Shown here: one piece after another, positions 1-10,700 of the stretch
Position numbering within the stretch: position 1 is the stretch's first letter
Layout: the number at the start of each line of letters is the position of its first letter
Source of the DNA: Hansschlegelia beijingensis
Lineage (GTDB): Bacteria > Pseudomonadota > Alphaproteobacteria > Rhizobiales > Methylopilaceae
DNA length: 64,000 nucleotides
Assembly (NCBI RefSeq): GCF_014196425.1
Contig: NZ_JACIDR010000001.1
Coordinates: 186,001 to 250,000, forward strand
Direction of reading: 5' to 3'
Made by a program: the position numbers and the translations under genes
Notes under the pieces: model-generated
What the model saw: only the letters and a program-made list of their open reading frames with translations
The model's database searches: none
What the model was told of the DNA's origin: nothing

Positions 1-1381
1 GAACCTGGCGGCTGACGGTTACGTCGCTAGGCGCGACGAGCGGCGCGAAGGGGCCGTTCGGCGAGAAGCTCGCAAGCGGCTGCGGGGTCTCCCAGGCGAG
101 CGCCCCGCCCAGCACCCGTCCTCCCTGGCGCAGGCGAACGGGAGAGAGTTCGTCGTCCGGCGCTCCGGCCAGGCGCGGCCCGGCAAAGCGGATCAGCACG
201 CCGCCGTTGCGCAGCCACCCCGCGAGCGCAGCGTGAGCCTCCCGGGTCAGAGCGCCGACATCCGCGAGAATGATGACCGGAAGCTTCTCGGAGACGAACC
301 TCTCGACCGCCTGGCTTGCGCCCTGGCCGCTCGCTTCACGGACGTCGGCGAACGGCTTGAGCGCGCGCGAAACATAGTAGGTCGGCGACAGCAGCGGCTG
401 GGCGACGTCGGCGGTCGCTCCGGTGACGAGCCCCACAGCGCGCCGCTTGGAACGTTGATCGAGCAACTGGACGGCCCCTGCGGACCGCGCGGCCACGATC
501 TCCAGCCGCGCAACGTCGTTGCGGAGTTCTATGGGGAGGTCGAAGGTCGCGCTAGCGTCACGGGCGCCAATTGCGAATGCGCCCTCGGCCTCGGCGAGCG
601 GGCGGCCGCGGAGATCGGAGGCGCGAACGCGGAACGGCTCCGGCCCGGCCGCCTCGGCCCGCAGCGCCTTCACGGTCAGCGCCGCCGGCGTGTTCTCGGC
701 GGCCGCCAGGGCGCGGGCCGAACGCGTGTCGTCGAGCCGCATCTGCAGGCGACCGCCGAGCGCCGCGTCGAGGCCTTCGGCGAAGGCGCGCGCCTCGCCG
801 CCGGCGAGGCCGTCGGAGATCCACACGGCCTCGGTGGCGGGATTGGCAGAGAGCAGCTTGCGGATCGGACCCAGCAGCGGCGTCCGGTCGGGCGTGAAGG
901 GCTCCGGCGCAAGGACGCGCAGCCGCTCGGTGGCCTCGCCCGCCGTGGTCAGCGTCAGCTCGCGGGGCGGCTCCGCGGTCCCGACCAGGGCCACGGGACG
1001 CCCGGCGTCGCCCGCGGTCGCGATCGCCGCCTCGGCGGCTGCCGCCCGCGCCGCCCAGTCCGGCGCCGACGCCCAGCCATTGTCGATGATGACCAGCAAC
1101 GGGCCGCTCTGGCCGGAGGCCGCCTCAGCCGGGTTCCAGATCGGCCGCGCCAGAGCGAGAATGATGAGCGCTGCGAGCGCGAGGCGCAGCAGCAGCAGCC
1201 ACCACGGCGTTCGGACCGGCGTCTCGCGCCTGGCGGTGACGTCGAGCAGCAGGCGCAGGGGCGGGAAGTCCACGCGCCGCGGCCGCGGCGGCACGATCCG
1301 CAGCAGCAGCCACAGCGCGGGCAGCGCAAGCAGCGCCGCCAGCATCCAGGGGCTGAGAAACGCGAGCGGCAGCGCGCTCAT
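1..1381 (-). CDS. BatA/DUF4159-type membrane protein, 3' end cut by window edge
   Basis: The first 460 codons are visible and stay open to the left edge. Residues 5-28 form a hydrophobic segment, followed by a basic PRPRRVDFPPLRLL stretch and a second membrane segment at about 60-78; this is the layout of the BatA/aerotolerance N-terminal domain. A VWA-like strand (LLVIIDNGW) follows. The ATG overlaps the DUF58 stop (ATGA), so the two are translationally coupled. In alphaproteobacteria the third gene after moxR and DUF58 is usually a roughly 900-residue BatA-DUF4159 protein; the DUF4159 part would lie outside this window, so that half of the name is inferred. Role unknown, probably envelope-associated and assisted by the MoxR ATPase. 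Confidence 0.8.
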   Translation of the reverse strand, partial: MSALPLAFLSPWMLAALLALPALWLLLRIVPPRPRRVDFPPLRLLLDVTARRETPVRTPWWLLLLRLALAALIILALARPIWNPAEAASGQSGPLLVIIDNGWASAPDWAARAAAAEAAIATAGDAGRPVALVGTAEPPRELTLTTAGEATERLRVLAPEPFTPDRTPLLGPIRKLLSANPATEAVWISDGLAGGEARAFAEGLDAALGGRLQMRLDDTRSARALAAAENTPAALTVKALRAEAAGPEPFRVRASDLRGRPLAEAEGAFAIGARDASATFDLPIELRNDVARLEIVAARSAGAVQLLDQRSKRRAVGLVTGATADVAQPLLSPTYYVSRALKPFADVREASGQGASQAVERFVSEKLPVIILADVGALTREAHAALAGWLRNGGVLIRFAGPRLAGAPDDELSPVRLRQGGRVLGGALAWETPQPLASFSPNGPFAPLVAPSDVTVSRQV

Positions 1382-2289
1382 CGCTCGGCCTCGCCGAGCT
1401 GCGCATGCAGGCCGAGCAGCGCCTCGGTCGCGGGCCGATCGGTGCGGTGGATGATGAAGCTCCAGCCATGGCGGCGCGCGATCCCGGCGACTGCGGCGCG
1501 GTGGCGCGCAAGCCGTTCCTCATAGCCCGCCCGCCACTCCTCGGCCCGGCCCGCGACCAGCCTGAGGCCGCCATCCGGGTCGATGAATTCGGTGCGGCCC
1601 CAGAACGGGAACGTCTCCTCCGCGGGGTCGGCGATCATCACCAGATGCCCCCGGCCGCCGCGTCCGGCGAGACCCGCGACCGCCGCTTCGATCTCCTCTT
1701 CGGGCGCCAGCAGGTCGCCGATCACCACCGCTTCCGCGAGGCGGGCGATCGGCGCCGTGGCCGGCGGCAGATGTCCGCCATCGTCGGGAGCGTAGGCGAG
1801 CGCCTGCGCCAGACGCTCGGTGGCGAGCCGGCTGGCCGTCGGCCGGCTGAGGCCAAGCAGGCCGACCCGCTCTCCGCCCCGCACCAGAAGATCCGCGAGC
1901 GCAAGGCCCAGCACCACGGCCCGCTCGATCTTCGGGACGGGCGCGAGACTCGATCGGAAGGCCATGGACCGGGAACGGTCGATCCAGATCCAGACGGTGT
2001 GGGCCGCCTCCCATTCCTGCTCGCGCACGTAGAGGTGCTCGTCCCGGGCGGAACGGCGCCAGTCGATCCGGCCGGGAGCGTCGCCGGCCGAGAAGCGGCG
2101 GAACTGCCAGAAATTCTCGCCGACGCCGGCCCGCCGCCTGCCGTGCAGCCCATGCACGACCGTGGCCGAAGCGCGCCGCGCCGCGACCAGCAGCCGGGGC
2201 AGGCTTCCGGCGAGATCGAGCGCGGCCTCCTCGTGCCGCGAGACGATCCGGACGGCCGAGGAATCGACGAGCTCGGCGCGAACCGCCAT
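1378..2289 (-). CDS. DUF58 domain-containing protein (VWA-like)
   Basis: A 303-residue protein starting MAVRAELVD. The central block with GENFWQFRRFSAGD and DWRRSARDEHLYVRE is the DUF58 signature, and VWIWIDRSRSM supplies a DxSxS motif resembling the metal-binding site of von Willebrand A domains. No membrane segment is evident. It starts 5 bases after the moxR stop and overlaps the next gene by ATGA, so moxR-DUF58-BatA form one operon. DUF58 proteins are thought to be partners of MoxR AAA+ ATPases in assembling or activating complexes; the client here is unknown. Confidence 0.9.
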   Translation of the reverse strand: MAVRAELVDSSAVRIVSRHEEAALDLAGSLPRLLVAARRASATVVHGLHGRRRAGVGENFWQFRRFSAGDAPGRIDWRRSARDEHLYVREQEWEAAHTVWIWIDRSRSMAFRSSLAPVPKIERAVVLGLALADLLVRGGERVGLLGLSRPTASRLATERLAQALAYAPDDGGHLPPATAPIARLAEAVVIGDLLAPEEEIEAAVAGLAGRGGRGHLVMIADPAEETFPFWGRTEFIDPDGGLRLVAGRAEEWRAGYEERLARHRAAVAGIARRHGWSFIIHRTDRPATEALLGLHAQLGEAER

Positions 2290-2294
2290 CAGCG

Positions 2295-3293
<999 letters not shown>

Positions 3294-3495
3294 CCGAACT
3301 CTCCTCGATTCCGCGTTGGCGGACTTGCCGTTCATCCGACGACCCTACGGGCGATATTGCAACCGCCGATCTGGCGGCGCAGCAAGGCGCGGACCTTACC
3401 CGCCGCGTCCGGGCGCCATACCTTCAGGCGGACCAGAGACCGACAACCGGGCGATGTTGAGGCCGGCATGTCGACCATGAGAGCGTCAACCTGAA

Positions 3496-4086
3496 GTGAA
3501 CATGGAAGTTCCAGACGCATCACCGCAAGACGCGGCAGCCGCGCGGATGCAGCTCCTCGCCGAGGCGGCCCGTGAGGCCTGCAGCCGGGGGCCGGCGCCG
3601 GTCGAGGCCTGGAACCCCGCCCATTGCGGCGCGCTCGACCTCGTCATCAAGGCGAACGGAACCTGGGTCTATGAGGGCTCGCCGATCAGCCGGCCCGCAA
3701 TGGTCAAGCTGTTCTCCACGGTGCTCCGGCGGGACCCGGACGGCTATGTGCTCGTGACGCCCGCCGAGAAGCTGTCGATCACGGTGGAGGATGCGCCGTT
3801 CCTGGCGGTCGAGATGGCGGCCGAGGGCGAGGGTCTGGCGCGCCGCATCCGCTTCCGCACCAATGTCGACGAGGTGATCGACGCAGGGCCCGACCATCCG
3901 ATCCGGTTCGACCAGTCAGGCCCGGGCCTCAAGCCCTATGTGCGGGTGCGCTCCGACCTGTGGGCGCTGGTGGCGCGCTCCGCGACCTATGATCTGGTCG
4001 AGCTGATCGAGGAGCGCGACGGTCAGCAGGGCGTCGCGGCCGGAGGGATGTTTTTCCCGGTTGATCCGCAGGGGACGACGCCGTGA
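3496..4086 (+). CDS. DUF1285 domain-containing protein
   Basis: About 196 residues. WVYEGSPI followed by the LFSTVLRRDPDGYVLVTPAEK region is typical of DUF1285, a small family of unknown function. The start may be GTG at 3496 or ATG at 3502, two codons apart. The stop overlaps the next gene's GTG start (GTGA), and the run DUF1285-Nudix-DUF6111-cca is joined by 4-base overlaps throughout, so it is one transcript. The same order next to moxR recurs in Hyphomicrobiales. No signal peptide or membrane segment is visible. Confidence 0.85.
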   Translation: MNMEVPDASPQDAAAARMQLLAEAAREACSRGPAPVEAWNPAHCGALDLVIKANGTWVYEGSPISRPAMVKLFSTVLRRDPDGYVLVTPAEKLSITVEDAPFLAVEMAAEGEGLARRIRFRTNVDEVIDAGPDHPIRFDQSGPGLKPYVRVRSDLWALVARSATYDLVELIEERDGQQGVAAGGMFFPVDPQGTTP

Positions 4087-4730
4087 GCGGCGTCTCCGCG
4101 GTCGCCGAGCAATCGCTCTTCGGGCTCGATGACATCCGTCGCCGGGCGAGCCTTCGCCTCCTGCCCGAACCGCCTGACCCCGACGACCCCGAGACGGTCG
4201 TGACCGGCGAGAGCGAATTGCTCCCGGCCCATGTCACGCCGCGCGCGGCTGCGGTTCTGGTCGGGGTGGTGGCGCGGCCGCAGCCGCAGCTGCTGTTCAC
4301 CCAGCGCGCGCAAGGCCTGCCCGTCCACGCCGGGCAGATCTCTTTTCCGGGCGGCAAGCGCGAGCCAGAAGACCGGTCGCCGCTCGATACGGCGCTCCGC
4401 GAGGCCGAGGAGGAGATCGGCCTCGATCGCGCCCTGGTCCGGCCGCTCGGCTATCTTGACCTTTACGTGACCAACTCGGGTTTCGGCATTGTGGGGGTGG
4501 TGGCGGAGATCGACCCGCTTTACCGACTGACGCTCGATCCGGGGGAGGTGGACGACGCCTTCGAGGCGCCGTTCGATTTCCTGATGAGCGAAGAGAACCA
4601 CAGCGTGGAAATGCGCGAATGGCGCGGCGGCTTCAGGCGGATCCACCACATGCCCTGGCAGGAGCGCCATATCTGGGGCGTGACGGCGGGACTGCTCCGC
4701 AATCTGTATGAGAGGCTGTACGGCTCATGA
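4083..4730 (+). CDS. CoA pyrophosphatase, Nudix family
   Basis: A 215-residue Nudix hydrolase. The Nudix box spans residues about 90-114 (GGKREPED, then REAEEEIGL). It is preceded by LLFTQRAQGLPVHAGQISF, the extra motif of the CoA-pyrophosphatase (NudL/UPF0035) subgroup, which splits CoA or acyl-CoA into phosphopantetheine and 3',5'-ADP. Translation starts at a GTG overlapping the DUF1285 stop. Its link to its operon partners is unclear; the placement with cca is conserved in alphaproteobacteria. Confidence 0.9.
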   Translation: MSGVSAVAEQSLFGLDDIRRRASLRLLPEPPDPDDPETVVTGESELLPAHVTPRAAAVLVGVVARPQPQLLFTQRAQGLPVHAGQISFPGGKREPEDRSPLDTALREAEEEIGLDRALVRPLGYLDLYVTNSGFGIVGVVAEIDPLYRLTLDPGEVDDAFEAPFDFLMSEENHSVEMREWRGGFRRIHHMPWQERHIWGVTAGLLRNLYERLYGS

Positions 4731-5002
4731 GCCGCATCGCGCTTCAAGCGCTCCTGTTTTTCCTGCCTTTCGTGATCTACGCGCTGTGGCTCGGCGCAAG
4801 CGGCCGCGGCTGGCGGGCGCCCGAGCGGTGGCGCGGCGTTCCGATGGCGTGGCTCGGCGCGGCCGGCGTCGCGCTCGTGCTCTCGAGCCTCGCGGCGCTC
4901 GCGCTCACGAGCGGCGGCTCCACGCGGGCGCTCTACATCCCGGCCCATGAAAAGGACGGCGTTTTCGTGCCCGGCCGGCTCGTCGAACCGGGCCAGCAAT
5001 GA
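4727..5002 (+). CDS. DUF6111 family small membrane protein
   Basis: A 91-residue protein with two predicted membrane segments (residues about 5-23 and 41-62) and a conserved-looking tail (STRALYIPAHEKDG). It overlaps the Nudix gene and cca by ATGA on both sides. Small proteins in this position upstream of cca are annotated as DUF6111 in alphaproteobacteria; the family has no known function. The name rests on size, topology and context. Confidence 0.8.
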   Translation: MSRIALQALLFFLPFVIYALWLGASGRGWRAPERWRGVPMAWLGAAGVALVLSSLAALALTSGGSTRALYIPAHEKDGVFVPGRLVEPGQQ

Positions 5003-6243
5003 CCGAACGTCGCGGCCGGATCGCAGATCTGGCGTGGCTGACGTCGCGGCCGCTTGCGGGCCTGCTGGCCGCGCTCGATTCGGACGGCGAGGAGGCGCGG
5101 GTCAGCGGCGGCGCGGTTCGCGACGCGTTGCTGGGCGATGCGCCCGGCGACGTGGACGTCGCGACCACGGCCACGCCGCAGGTCGTGCTGGCGCGCGCCG
5201 CTGATCGCGGCTGGAAGACGGTCCCGACCGGCCTCGCGCATGGCACGGTCACGGTCATCGTCGACGGGACGCCATTCGAGGTGACCACCCTTCGCCGCGA
5301 CGTGGCGACCGACGGCCGACGGGCGGTGGTGGCCTTCACGCGGGACTGGGCCGAGGACGCGCAACGCCGCGACCTCACCATCAACGGCCTCTATCTGGAT
5401 CGCTCCGGCGTGGTCCACGACCATGTCGGAGGGCTCGCGGACCTGAAGGCGCGGCGGGTGCGCTTCATCGGCTCGGCGTGCGAGCGGATACGGGAGGACT
5501 ACCTTCGCATCCTCCGCTTCTTCCGCTTCCATGCCCGCTACGCCGAAGGGGCTCCGGATCCTGACGGCCTTCTCGCCTCGGTCCGGCAGCGAGAGGGGCT
5601 CGTGAGCCTCTCGCGCGAGAGGGTGCGGGCGGAATTGCTGAAGCTGCTCGTCGCGCGTCGCGCGGCCGAGACCATCGCCGTGATGGCGCAGGCCGGCCTG
5701 CTCGCCCCGCTGATCGGCGGCGCCTACCGGCTCGCCCGTCTCGACCGCCTGACCCGGCTCGACGCGCGCGCCCCGGACGCGCTGCTTCGGCTCGCAGCGC
5801 TCTCGCAGTTCGTCAGCGAAGACGCAGAACGCCTGCGCTCACGCTTGCGGCTGTCGAACGCGGAAGCCGAGCGCCTCGAAAAGATCGGCGACATGATCCC
5901 CGCCCTTTCCCCTGACGGCGACGAGGCGGCCGCGCGCCGCCTGCTGTACAGGGAGGGGGCCGAGGCCTATCGGGACCGCGTCCGTCTCGCCTGGGCGGAC
6001 GCGGGAAAGGAGCCCGGCGACTGGCGCTGGGCCATGCTGCTGACGCTCCCCGACCGCTGGAAGGCGCCGCCTCTGCCGTTCTCGGCGGCGGACCTGTTCG
6101 ACAGGGGCGTGCCGCCTGGCCCGCGCATGGGCCGGGCGCTGCGGGCCGCCGAGCGGGCCTGGATCGCGGCGGATTTCCCCGACGGCGCCACGGCGGTCGC
6201 GCAGGTGCTCGAGTTCGCTCTCGGAGAGGTCGGAGAGCTCTAG
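4999..6243 (+). CDS. cca: CCA tRNA nucleotidyltransferase
   Basis: A 414-residue member of the class II nucleotidyltransferase superfamily. The head domain has [12 protein letters not shown] (about 36-47) and the catalytic DVD carboxylates (51-53). It is followed by [10 protein letters not shown] and an [15 protein letters not shown] segment that binds ATP/CTP and tRNA. It adds or repairs the 3' CCA end of tRNA; separation from poly(A) polymerase is by context and is not absolute. Start overlaps DUF6111. The stop (TAG, 6241-6243) shares the bases CTAG with the stop of convergent hemF. Confidence 0.9.
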   Translation: MTERRGRIADLAWLTSRPLAGLLAALDSDGEEARVSGGAVRDALLGDAPGDVDVATTATPQVVLARAADRGWKTVPTGLAHGTVTVIVDGTPFEVTTLRRDVATDGRRAVVAFTRDWAEDAQRRDLTINGLYLDRSGVVHDHVGGLADLKARRVRFIGSACERIREDYLRILRFFRFHARYAEGAPDPDGLLASVRQREGLVSLSRERVRAELLKLLVARRAAETIAVMAQAGLLAPLIGGAYRLARLDRLTRLDARAPDALLRLAALSQFVSEDAERLRSRLRLSNAEAERLEKIGDMIPALSPDGDEAAARRLLYREGAEAYRDRVRLAWADAGKEPGDWRWAMLLTLPDRWKAPPLPFSAADLFDRGVPPGPRMGRALRAAERAWIAADFPDGATAVAQVLEFALGEVGEL

Positions 6244-7121
6244 GGCCAGGCCGCGTGCGGCGGCAGGGAGGAGAGGATCGAGGCGACGTTGCCGCCGGTC
6301 TTCAGCCCGAAGATCGTGCCGCGATCGTAGAGCAGGTTGAACTCCACATAGCGGCCCCGGCGGACGAGTTGCTCGGCACGGTCCTGCTCGGTCCATGGCG
6401 TCTGCACGTTGGCTCGGACGATCTTCGGATAGATCTCCAGGAATTTCTCACCGACCGAACGCGTGAAGGCGAAGTCGGCTTCCAAGTCCCCGCTGTCCAG
6501 CCAGTCGTAGAAGACGCCGCCGATGCCGCGCGGCTCGCCGCGGTGCTTGAGGAAGAAATACTCGTCGCACCACGCCTTGTACTTGGCGTAGTCGGCCACC
6601 GCATGACCCTCGCACGCCTCGCGCATCGCGGCATGAAAGGCCTGCGCGTCCGGATCCTCCTGCGTCCTGCGCCGGTCGAGCACCGGCGTGAGGTCGGCCC
6701 CGCCGCCGAACCAGGCCCGGCTCGTCACCACGAACCGGGTGTTCATATGCACGGTAGGCACGTTCGGATTGATCGGGTGCGCGATCAGCGAAATCCCGGA
6801 CGCCCAGAACTCCGGCGCCTCCATCGCGCCGGGAATCTCCTTGCGGAACTCGGGCGCGAACTCGCCATGCACGGTGGAGACGTGGACGCCCACCTTCTCG
6901 AACACGCGGCCCTTCATCATGCCCATCACGCCGCCGCCGCCGGGCTTGCCGGTGTGGTCGGTCCTGTTCCAGGGCGTGCGCTCGAAGCGTCCCGCCGGGC
7001 CGTCGCCCGGGCCGGCGTCCTCGATCGCCTCGAACGCGGCGTGCAGCCTGTCGCGCAATTCCTCGAACCAGGCGCGGGCGCGCTCCTTGCGGTCAGCGAT
7101 GTCGACGAGCGACGCGGTCAT
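6240..7121 (-). CDS. hemF: Oxygen-dependent coproporphyrinogen III oxidase
   Basis: A 293-residue HemF converting coproporphyrinogen III to protoporphyrinogen IX with O2 in heme synthesis. Recognisable blocks are [18 protein letters not shown], the substrate region [22 protein letters not shown] and the C-terminal [18 protein letters not shown] at 7121 is chosen because GGAGAC sits upstream; a GTG at 7136 would add five residues. The gene faces cca and their stops overlap in a CTAG. Heme demand fits with the cytochrome bc1 operon nearby, although no shared transcript exists. Confidence 0.95.
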   Translation of the reverse strand: MTASLVDIADRKERARAWFEELRDRLHAAFEAIEDAGPGDGPAGRFERTPWNRTDHTGKPGGGGVMGMMKGRVFEKVGVHVSTVHGEFAPEFRKEIPGAMEAPEFWASGISLIAHPINPNVPTVHMNTRFVVTSRAWFGGGADLTPVLDRRRTQEDPDAQAFHAAMREACEGHAVADYAKYKAWCDEYFFLKHRGEPRGIGGVFYDWLDSGDLEADFAFTRSVGEKFLEIYPKIVRANVQTPWTEQDRAEQLVRRGRYVEFNLLYDRGTIFGLKTGGNVASILSSLPPHAAWP

Positions 7122-7148
7122 GGGTGTCTCCAGCACAATCAGTGCGGT

Positions 7149-7622
7149 CTACGCCGGCGGCGGCCAGGAGGGAAACTGCCCGGTCTGCCGGAGCGCCTCC
7201 GACAGGACCATCGCGGCCGCTATCGCGACATTGAGCGACCGCAACTCCGGCAGCATCGGGACGGCGACCCGCAGCTCGGCGGCGTCATGCACCTCCGGCG
7301 GCGCGCCGACCGATTCGCGACCGACCATCAGGACGTCGTCCGGGGCGAAGCGCGCGTCCAGATAGGAGGTCTCGGCGCGGGTGGTCAGCAGCACGAGCCG
7401 GCTGCCTTCCGCGCGCCGCCGGGCCTCGAACGCCGCGAACGACGCATGCCGGACGACCGAGACCTTCTCGAGATAATCGAGCCCCGCCCGCCGGAAAGCG
7501 CGGTCCGAGACCGGGAAGCCGGCAGGCTCGACGATGTCCGCCGCAAGGCCCATGCAGGCGGCGAGTCGGAGGAGCGTTCCGGCGTTCTGCGGAATGTCCG
7601 GCTGGTACAACGCAAGGCGCAT
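7149..7622 (-). CDS. trmL: tRNA (cytidine(34)-2'-O)-methyltransferase
   Basis: A 157-residue SPOUT methyltransferase. It opens with MRLALYQPDIPQNAGTLLRL and ends with the trefoil-knot elements MVGRESVGAP and LRSLNVAIAAAMVLSEAL, which bind S-adenosylmethionine. The family methylates the wobble nucleotide of tRNA-Leu isoacceptors. The ATG at 7622 gives the normal family length. It is divergent from petA across a spacer of about 210 bases. Confidence 0.92.
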   Translation of the reverse strand: MRLALYQPDIPQNAGTLLRLAACMGLAADIVEPAGFPVSDRAFRRAGLDYLEKVSVVRHASFAAFEARRRAEGSRLVLLTTRAETSYLDARFAPDDVLMVGRESVGAPPEVHDAAELRVAVPMLPELRSLNVAIAAAMVLSEALRQTGQFPSWPPPA

Positions 7623-7833
7623 GATCGCGAAGGCCTTAAAATCACCGCGTGTTACCGCGCTGCGACATGGTGTCCCGATCGGTGCGACACCGCGTCGTAA
7701 CCCCGGCCGCAGGGTGGACAGCCGCGGCTTCCGGGTGCGAGAAGCCGGCGACTGTTTCGACTTACTCTCATGACAAGCCGACCGGGAAACGCGGCGCGTG
7801 AGACGAGACGAATTCGTGGCTGGGAGCACGAGT

Positions 7834-8397
7834 GTGACAGCGATGGACGACGCGCAAGATCCGAATCGTCGCGACTTCCTTTTCCTGGCGACAGGAGCTG
7901 CGGCGGGGGTCGGCGCCGCGTTTCTGGCGTGGCCGTTCATCGCGCAGATGAACCCTGACCGCGCGGCGCTCGCGCTCGCCTCGACCGAGGTCGACCTCTC
8001 GCAGATCCCCGAAGGCCAGGTCGTCACCATCAAGTGGCGCGGCAAGCCCGTGTTCGTGTGGAACCGGTCCAAGGAGCAGGTCGAGGAGGCCAAGCAGGTC
8101 AAGCTCGAGCAGCTGGTCGACCGCGTGGCGCGCAACGACAACCTGCCGCCCGACGCTCCGGCGACCGACGAGAACCGCGCCGCGCAGGGCAAGGAGAACT
8201 GGCTCGTCGTCGTCGGCGTGTGCACCCATCTCGGCTGCGTGCCGATCAGCAACGCCGGCGACTTCGGCGGCTGGTTCTGCCCCTGCCACGGTTCGCATTA
8301 CGACAGCGCCGGGCGCGTCCGGCAGGGTCCGGCGCCGCAGAACCTTCAGGTTCCCACCTACGCATTCGAGTCGGACACCAAGATAAAAATCGGCTGA
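7834..8397 (+). CDS. petA: Ubiquinol-cytochrome c reductase Rieske iron-sulfur subunit
   Basis: About 187 residues. A twin-arginine motif (NRRDFLFLATG, residues 11-21) precedes the single N-terminal membrane anchor. The Rieske 2Fe-2S ligands are CTHLGC (C130, H132) and CPCHGSH (C149, H152). The protein transfers electrons from ubiquinol to cytochrome c1 in complex III. The start is uncertain: GTG at 7834 has GGGAGC upstream and gives MTAMDD, while GTGs at 7816 and 7798 or ATG at 7843 are also in frame. First gene of petABC. Confidence 0.95.
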   Translation: MTAMDDAQDPNRRDFLFLATGAAAGVGAAFLAWPFIAQMNPDRAALALASTEVDLSQIPEGQVVTIKWRGKPVFVWNRSKEQVEEAKQVKLEQLVDRVARNDNLPPDAPATDENRAAQGKENWLVVVGVCTHLGCVPISNAGDFGGWFCPCHGSHYDSAGRVRQGPAPQNLQVPTYAFESDTKIKIG

Positions 8398-8443
8398 AAC
8401 GACACAATCATAAGCAACGCCGATATTCGGGGACGGGACGTCG

Positions 8444-9727
8444 ATGGAAGGGCACTCAACGTACGAGCCGAAAAGTCGGGCCGCGCGATGGCTCGAAGAC
8501 CGGCTGCCGATCGCGGGTCTGGTTCATTCCAGCGCAATCGCCTATCCGGTGCCGCGCAACCTGAACTATTTCTGGACGTTCGGCGCGATCCTCGTGGTCA
8601 TGCTGGTCGCGCAGATCCTCACCGGCGTCGTGCTCGCGATGCACTACGACCCGAACGCCGGCAACGCGTTCCTGTCGGTCGAGAAGATCATGCGCGACGT
8701 CAACTATGGTTGGCTGCTGCGCTACATGCACGCCAACGGCGCGTCGATGTTCTTCATCGCGGTGTTCATCCACATCTTCCGCGGCATGTATTACGGCTCC
8801 TACAAGGCGCCCCGCGAAGTGCTGTGGATCCTCGGCGTCATCATCCTGCTGCTGATGATGGCCACCGCCTTCATGGGCTACGTGCTGCCCTGGGGCCAGA
8901 TGTCCTTCTGGGGCGCGACCGTCATCACCAACCTGTTCTCGGCGATCCCCGTCGTGGGCGAGGCGATCGTCACGTGGCTGTGGGGCGGGTTCGCGGTCGA
9001 CAACGCGACGCTCAACCGGTTCTTCGCGCTGCACTACCTGCTGCCGTTCATGATCGTCGGCGTGGTCGGGCTCCACATCTGGGCGCTGCACCATGTCGGG
9101 CAGAACAATCCGACCGGCGTCGAGGTCAAGGACATCCGCAAGGACACCGTTCCGTTCACGCCCTACGCGACGCTCAAGGACGCCTTCGCGGTCGTCTGCT
9201 TCATGATCATGTTCGCGTGGTTCATCTTCTACACGCCGAACTACCTTGGGCACGCCGACAACTACATCCCGGCGAACCCGCTCGTGACGCCGGCCCATAT
9301 CGTTCCGGAATGGTACTTCCTGCCGTTCTACGCGATCCTGCGCGCGATCCCGTCCAAGCTCGGCGGCGTGATGGCCCTGTTCGGCTCGGTCGCCATCCTG
9401 GCCTTCCTGCCCTGGCTCGACACCTCCAAGGTCCGGTCGGCGAACTACAGGCCGCTTTACCGTCAGTTCTTCTGGATCTTCGTGGGCGTGTGCATCCTGC
9501 TGGGCTGGCTGGGCTCGAAGCCCGCCGAGGGCTGGTACGTCGTGTTCGCCCGCATCGCGACGGTCTACTACTTCGCGCACTTCCTGATCATCCTGCCGCT
9601 GCTGGGCTTCTTCGAGAAGACCAAGCCCTTGCCGCCGTCCATCGCGGACTCTGTTCTGGACGTCGCGCGCGGGCCCGCGCCGGGCACTCCCGGCCTTGCG
9701 GCGCCGGCGACGGGAGGCGGGCGTTGA
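8444..9727 (+). CDS. petB: Cytochrome b of the bc1 complex
   Basis: A 427-residue, full-length eight-helix cytochrome b. Landmarks are [16 protein letters not shown], the [20 protein letters not shown] helix with heme ligands, [19 protein letters not shown] at the Qo site, and [14 protein letters not shown] (the PEWY loop). It oxidises ubiquinol at Qo and reduces quinone at Qi. It follows petA by 46 bases. It is not fused to cytochrome c1, unlike the fbcH precursor of Bradyrhizobium. Confidence 0.97.
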   Translation: MEGHSTYEPKSRAARWLEDRLPIAGLVHSSAIAYPVPRNLNYFWTFGAILVVMLVAQILTGVVLAMHYDPNAGNAFLSVEKIMRDVNYGWLLRYMHANGASMFFIAVFIHIFRGMYYGSYKAPREVLWILGVIILLLMMATAFMGYVLPWGQMSFWGATVITNLFSAIPVVGEAIVTWLWGGFAVDNATLNRFFALHYLLPFMIVGVVGLHIWALHHVGQNNPTGVEVKDIRKDTVPFTPYATLKDAFAVVCFMIMFAWFIFYTPNYLGHADNYIPANPLVTPAHIVPEWYFLPFYAILRAIPSKLGGVMALFGSVAILAFLPWLDTSKVRSANYRPLYRQFFWIFVGVCILLGWLGSKPAEGWYVVFARIATVYYFAHFLIILPLLGFFEKTKPLPPSIADSVLDVARGPAPGTPGLAAPATGGGR

Positions 9728-9762
9728 GCGCGGCCATGTGGGGGCGGATCGGGGGAATGAGC

Positions 9763-10620
9763 ATGAACGCCGCACACGCTGCGCGCACGCTGCGCGCCGC
9801 CGCGCTGGCCATGGGCGTCGGCCTGGCGTTCGCCGCTCTTGGCGCGGGCGCCGCGGGCGCCGCCGAGCAGGTCCAGCCGCCGCGTGAGAAGTGGTCGTTC
9901 TCGGGGCCCTTCGGCAAGTTCGATCCCGGCCAGCTCCAGCGCGGCTTCAAGGTCTACCGCGAGGTCTGCGCGAACTGCCATTCGCTCTCCATGGTGGCGT
10001 TCCGCAATCTTGCGGAGGAGGGCGGCCCGGGCTTCACGGAGGCCCAGGCCAGGGCCATCGCGGCGGAATACCAGATCAAGGACGGCCCGAACGACCAGGG
10101 CGACATGTTCGAGCGCCCGGGCCGGCTGTCGGACTACTTCCCGGCCCCGTTCCCGAACGAGCAGGCGGCGCGCGCCGCCAATGGCGGAGCCTATCCGCCG
10201 GACATGTCGACGCTCGCCAAGGCGCGCACCTATGAGCGCGGCTTCCCGTGGTTCGTGTTCGACATCTTCACGCAGTTCCAGGAGCAGGGGCCGGACTACC
10301 TCCACGCCGTGCTGAACGGCTACGAGGAGCCGCCGGCGGGCCAGAAGCCCGCGCAGGGGAACCTGCACTACAACAAGTACTTCCCGGGCCACTGGATCGC
10401 GATGCCCAAGCCGATCCAGGACGGGCAGGTCGAGTACACGGACGGCGCTCCGACCACGGTGGACCAGTACAGCCGTGACGTGACGGCCTTCATGGTCTGG
10501 GCCGCGGAGCCGCACCTGGTCGACCGCAAGCGGCTCGGGCTTGTGGTGATGTTCTTCCTGATCGTGTTCGCGGGACTGCTGTACTTCACGAAGCGGCGGG
10601 TGTGGGCTTCCGCTCACTGA
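9763..10620 (+). CDS. petC: Cytochrome c1 of the bc1 complex
   Basis: About 285 residues. It has a Sec signal peptide ending near GAGAAGAAEQ, a single c-type heme motif CANCH (residues 69-73), a NGGAYPPDMS segment, and a C-terminal membrane anchor (VVMFFLIVFAGLLYF). It accepts electrons from the Rieske protein. The ATG at 9763 has GGGGGA seven bases upstream; ATGs at 9757 and 9736 are in frame and would only lengthen the signal peptide. Last gene of petABC; a GC-rich hairpin follows at about 10653. Confidence 0.95.
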   Translation: MNAAHAARTLRAAALAMGVGLAFAALGAGAAGAAEQVQPPREKWSFSGPFGKFDPGQLQRGFKVYREVCANCHSLSMVAFRNLAEEGGPGFTEAQARAIAAEYQIKDGPNDQGDMFERPGRLSDYFPAPFPNEQAARAANGGAYPPDMSTLAKARTYERGFPWFVFDIFTQFQEQGPDYLHAVLNGYEEPPAGQKPAQGNLHYNKYFPGHWIAMPKPIQDGQVEYTDGAPTTVDQYSRDVTAFMVWAAEPHLVDRKRLGLVVMFFLIVFAGLLYFTKRRVWASAH

Positions 10621-10652
10621 CCTGTTGATTTCCGCGAGCAGGGATTTTCGTG

Positions 10653-10675
10653 CGGCGGGCCCCGGTGGTCCGCCG
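10653..10675 (+). terminator. Possible petABC terminator hairpin
   Basis: A nine-pair GC stem (CGGCGGGCC with GGTCCGCCG, one G-T pair) and a 5-base loop lies between petC and the phosphorylase gene. It is followed by only a short T-poor tail (TTCCTG), so intrinsic termination is possible but not proven. Confidence 0.35.
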
Positions 10676-10700
10676 TTCCTGCATCTGGAGGGAGACAGTC

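Noticed and set aside
8488-10620. A 710-codon frame that looks like a large fusion ending in cytochrome c1
   Set aside because: Its first two thirds run out of frame through petB and make no sense. Only the last 285 codons, from 9763, are cytochrome c1.
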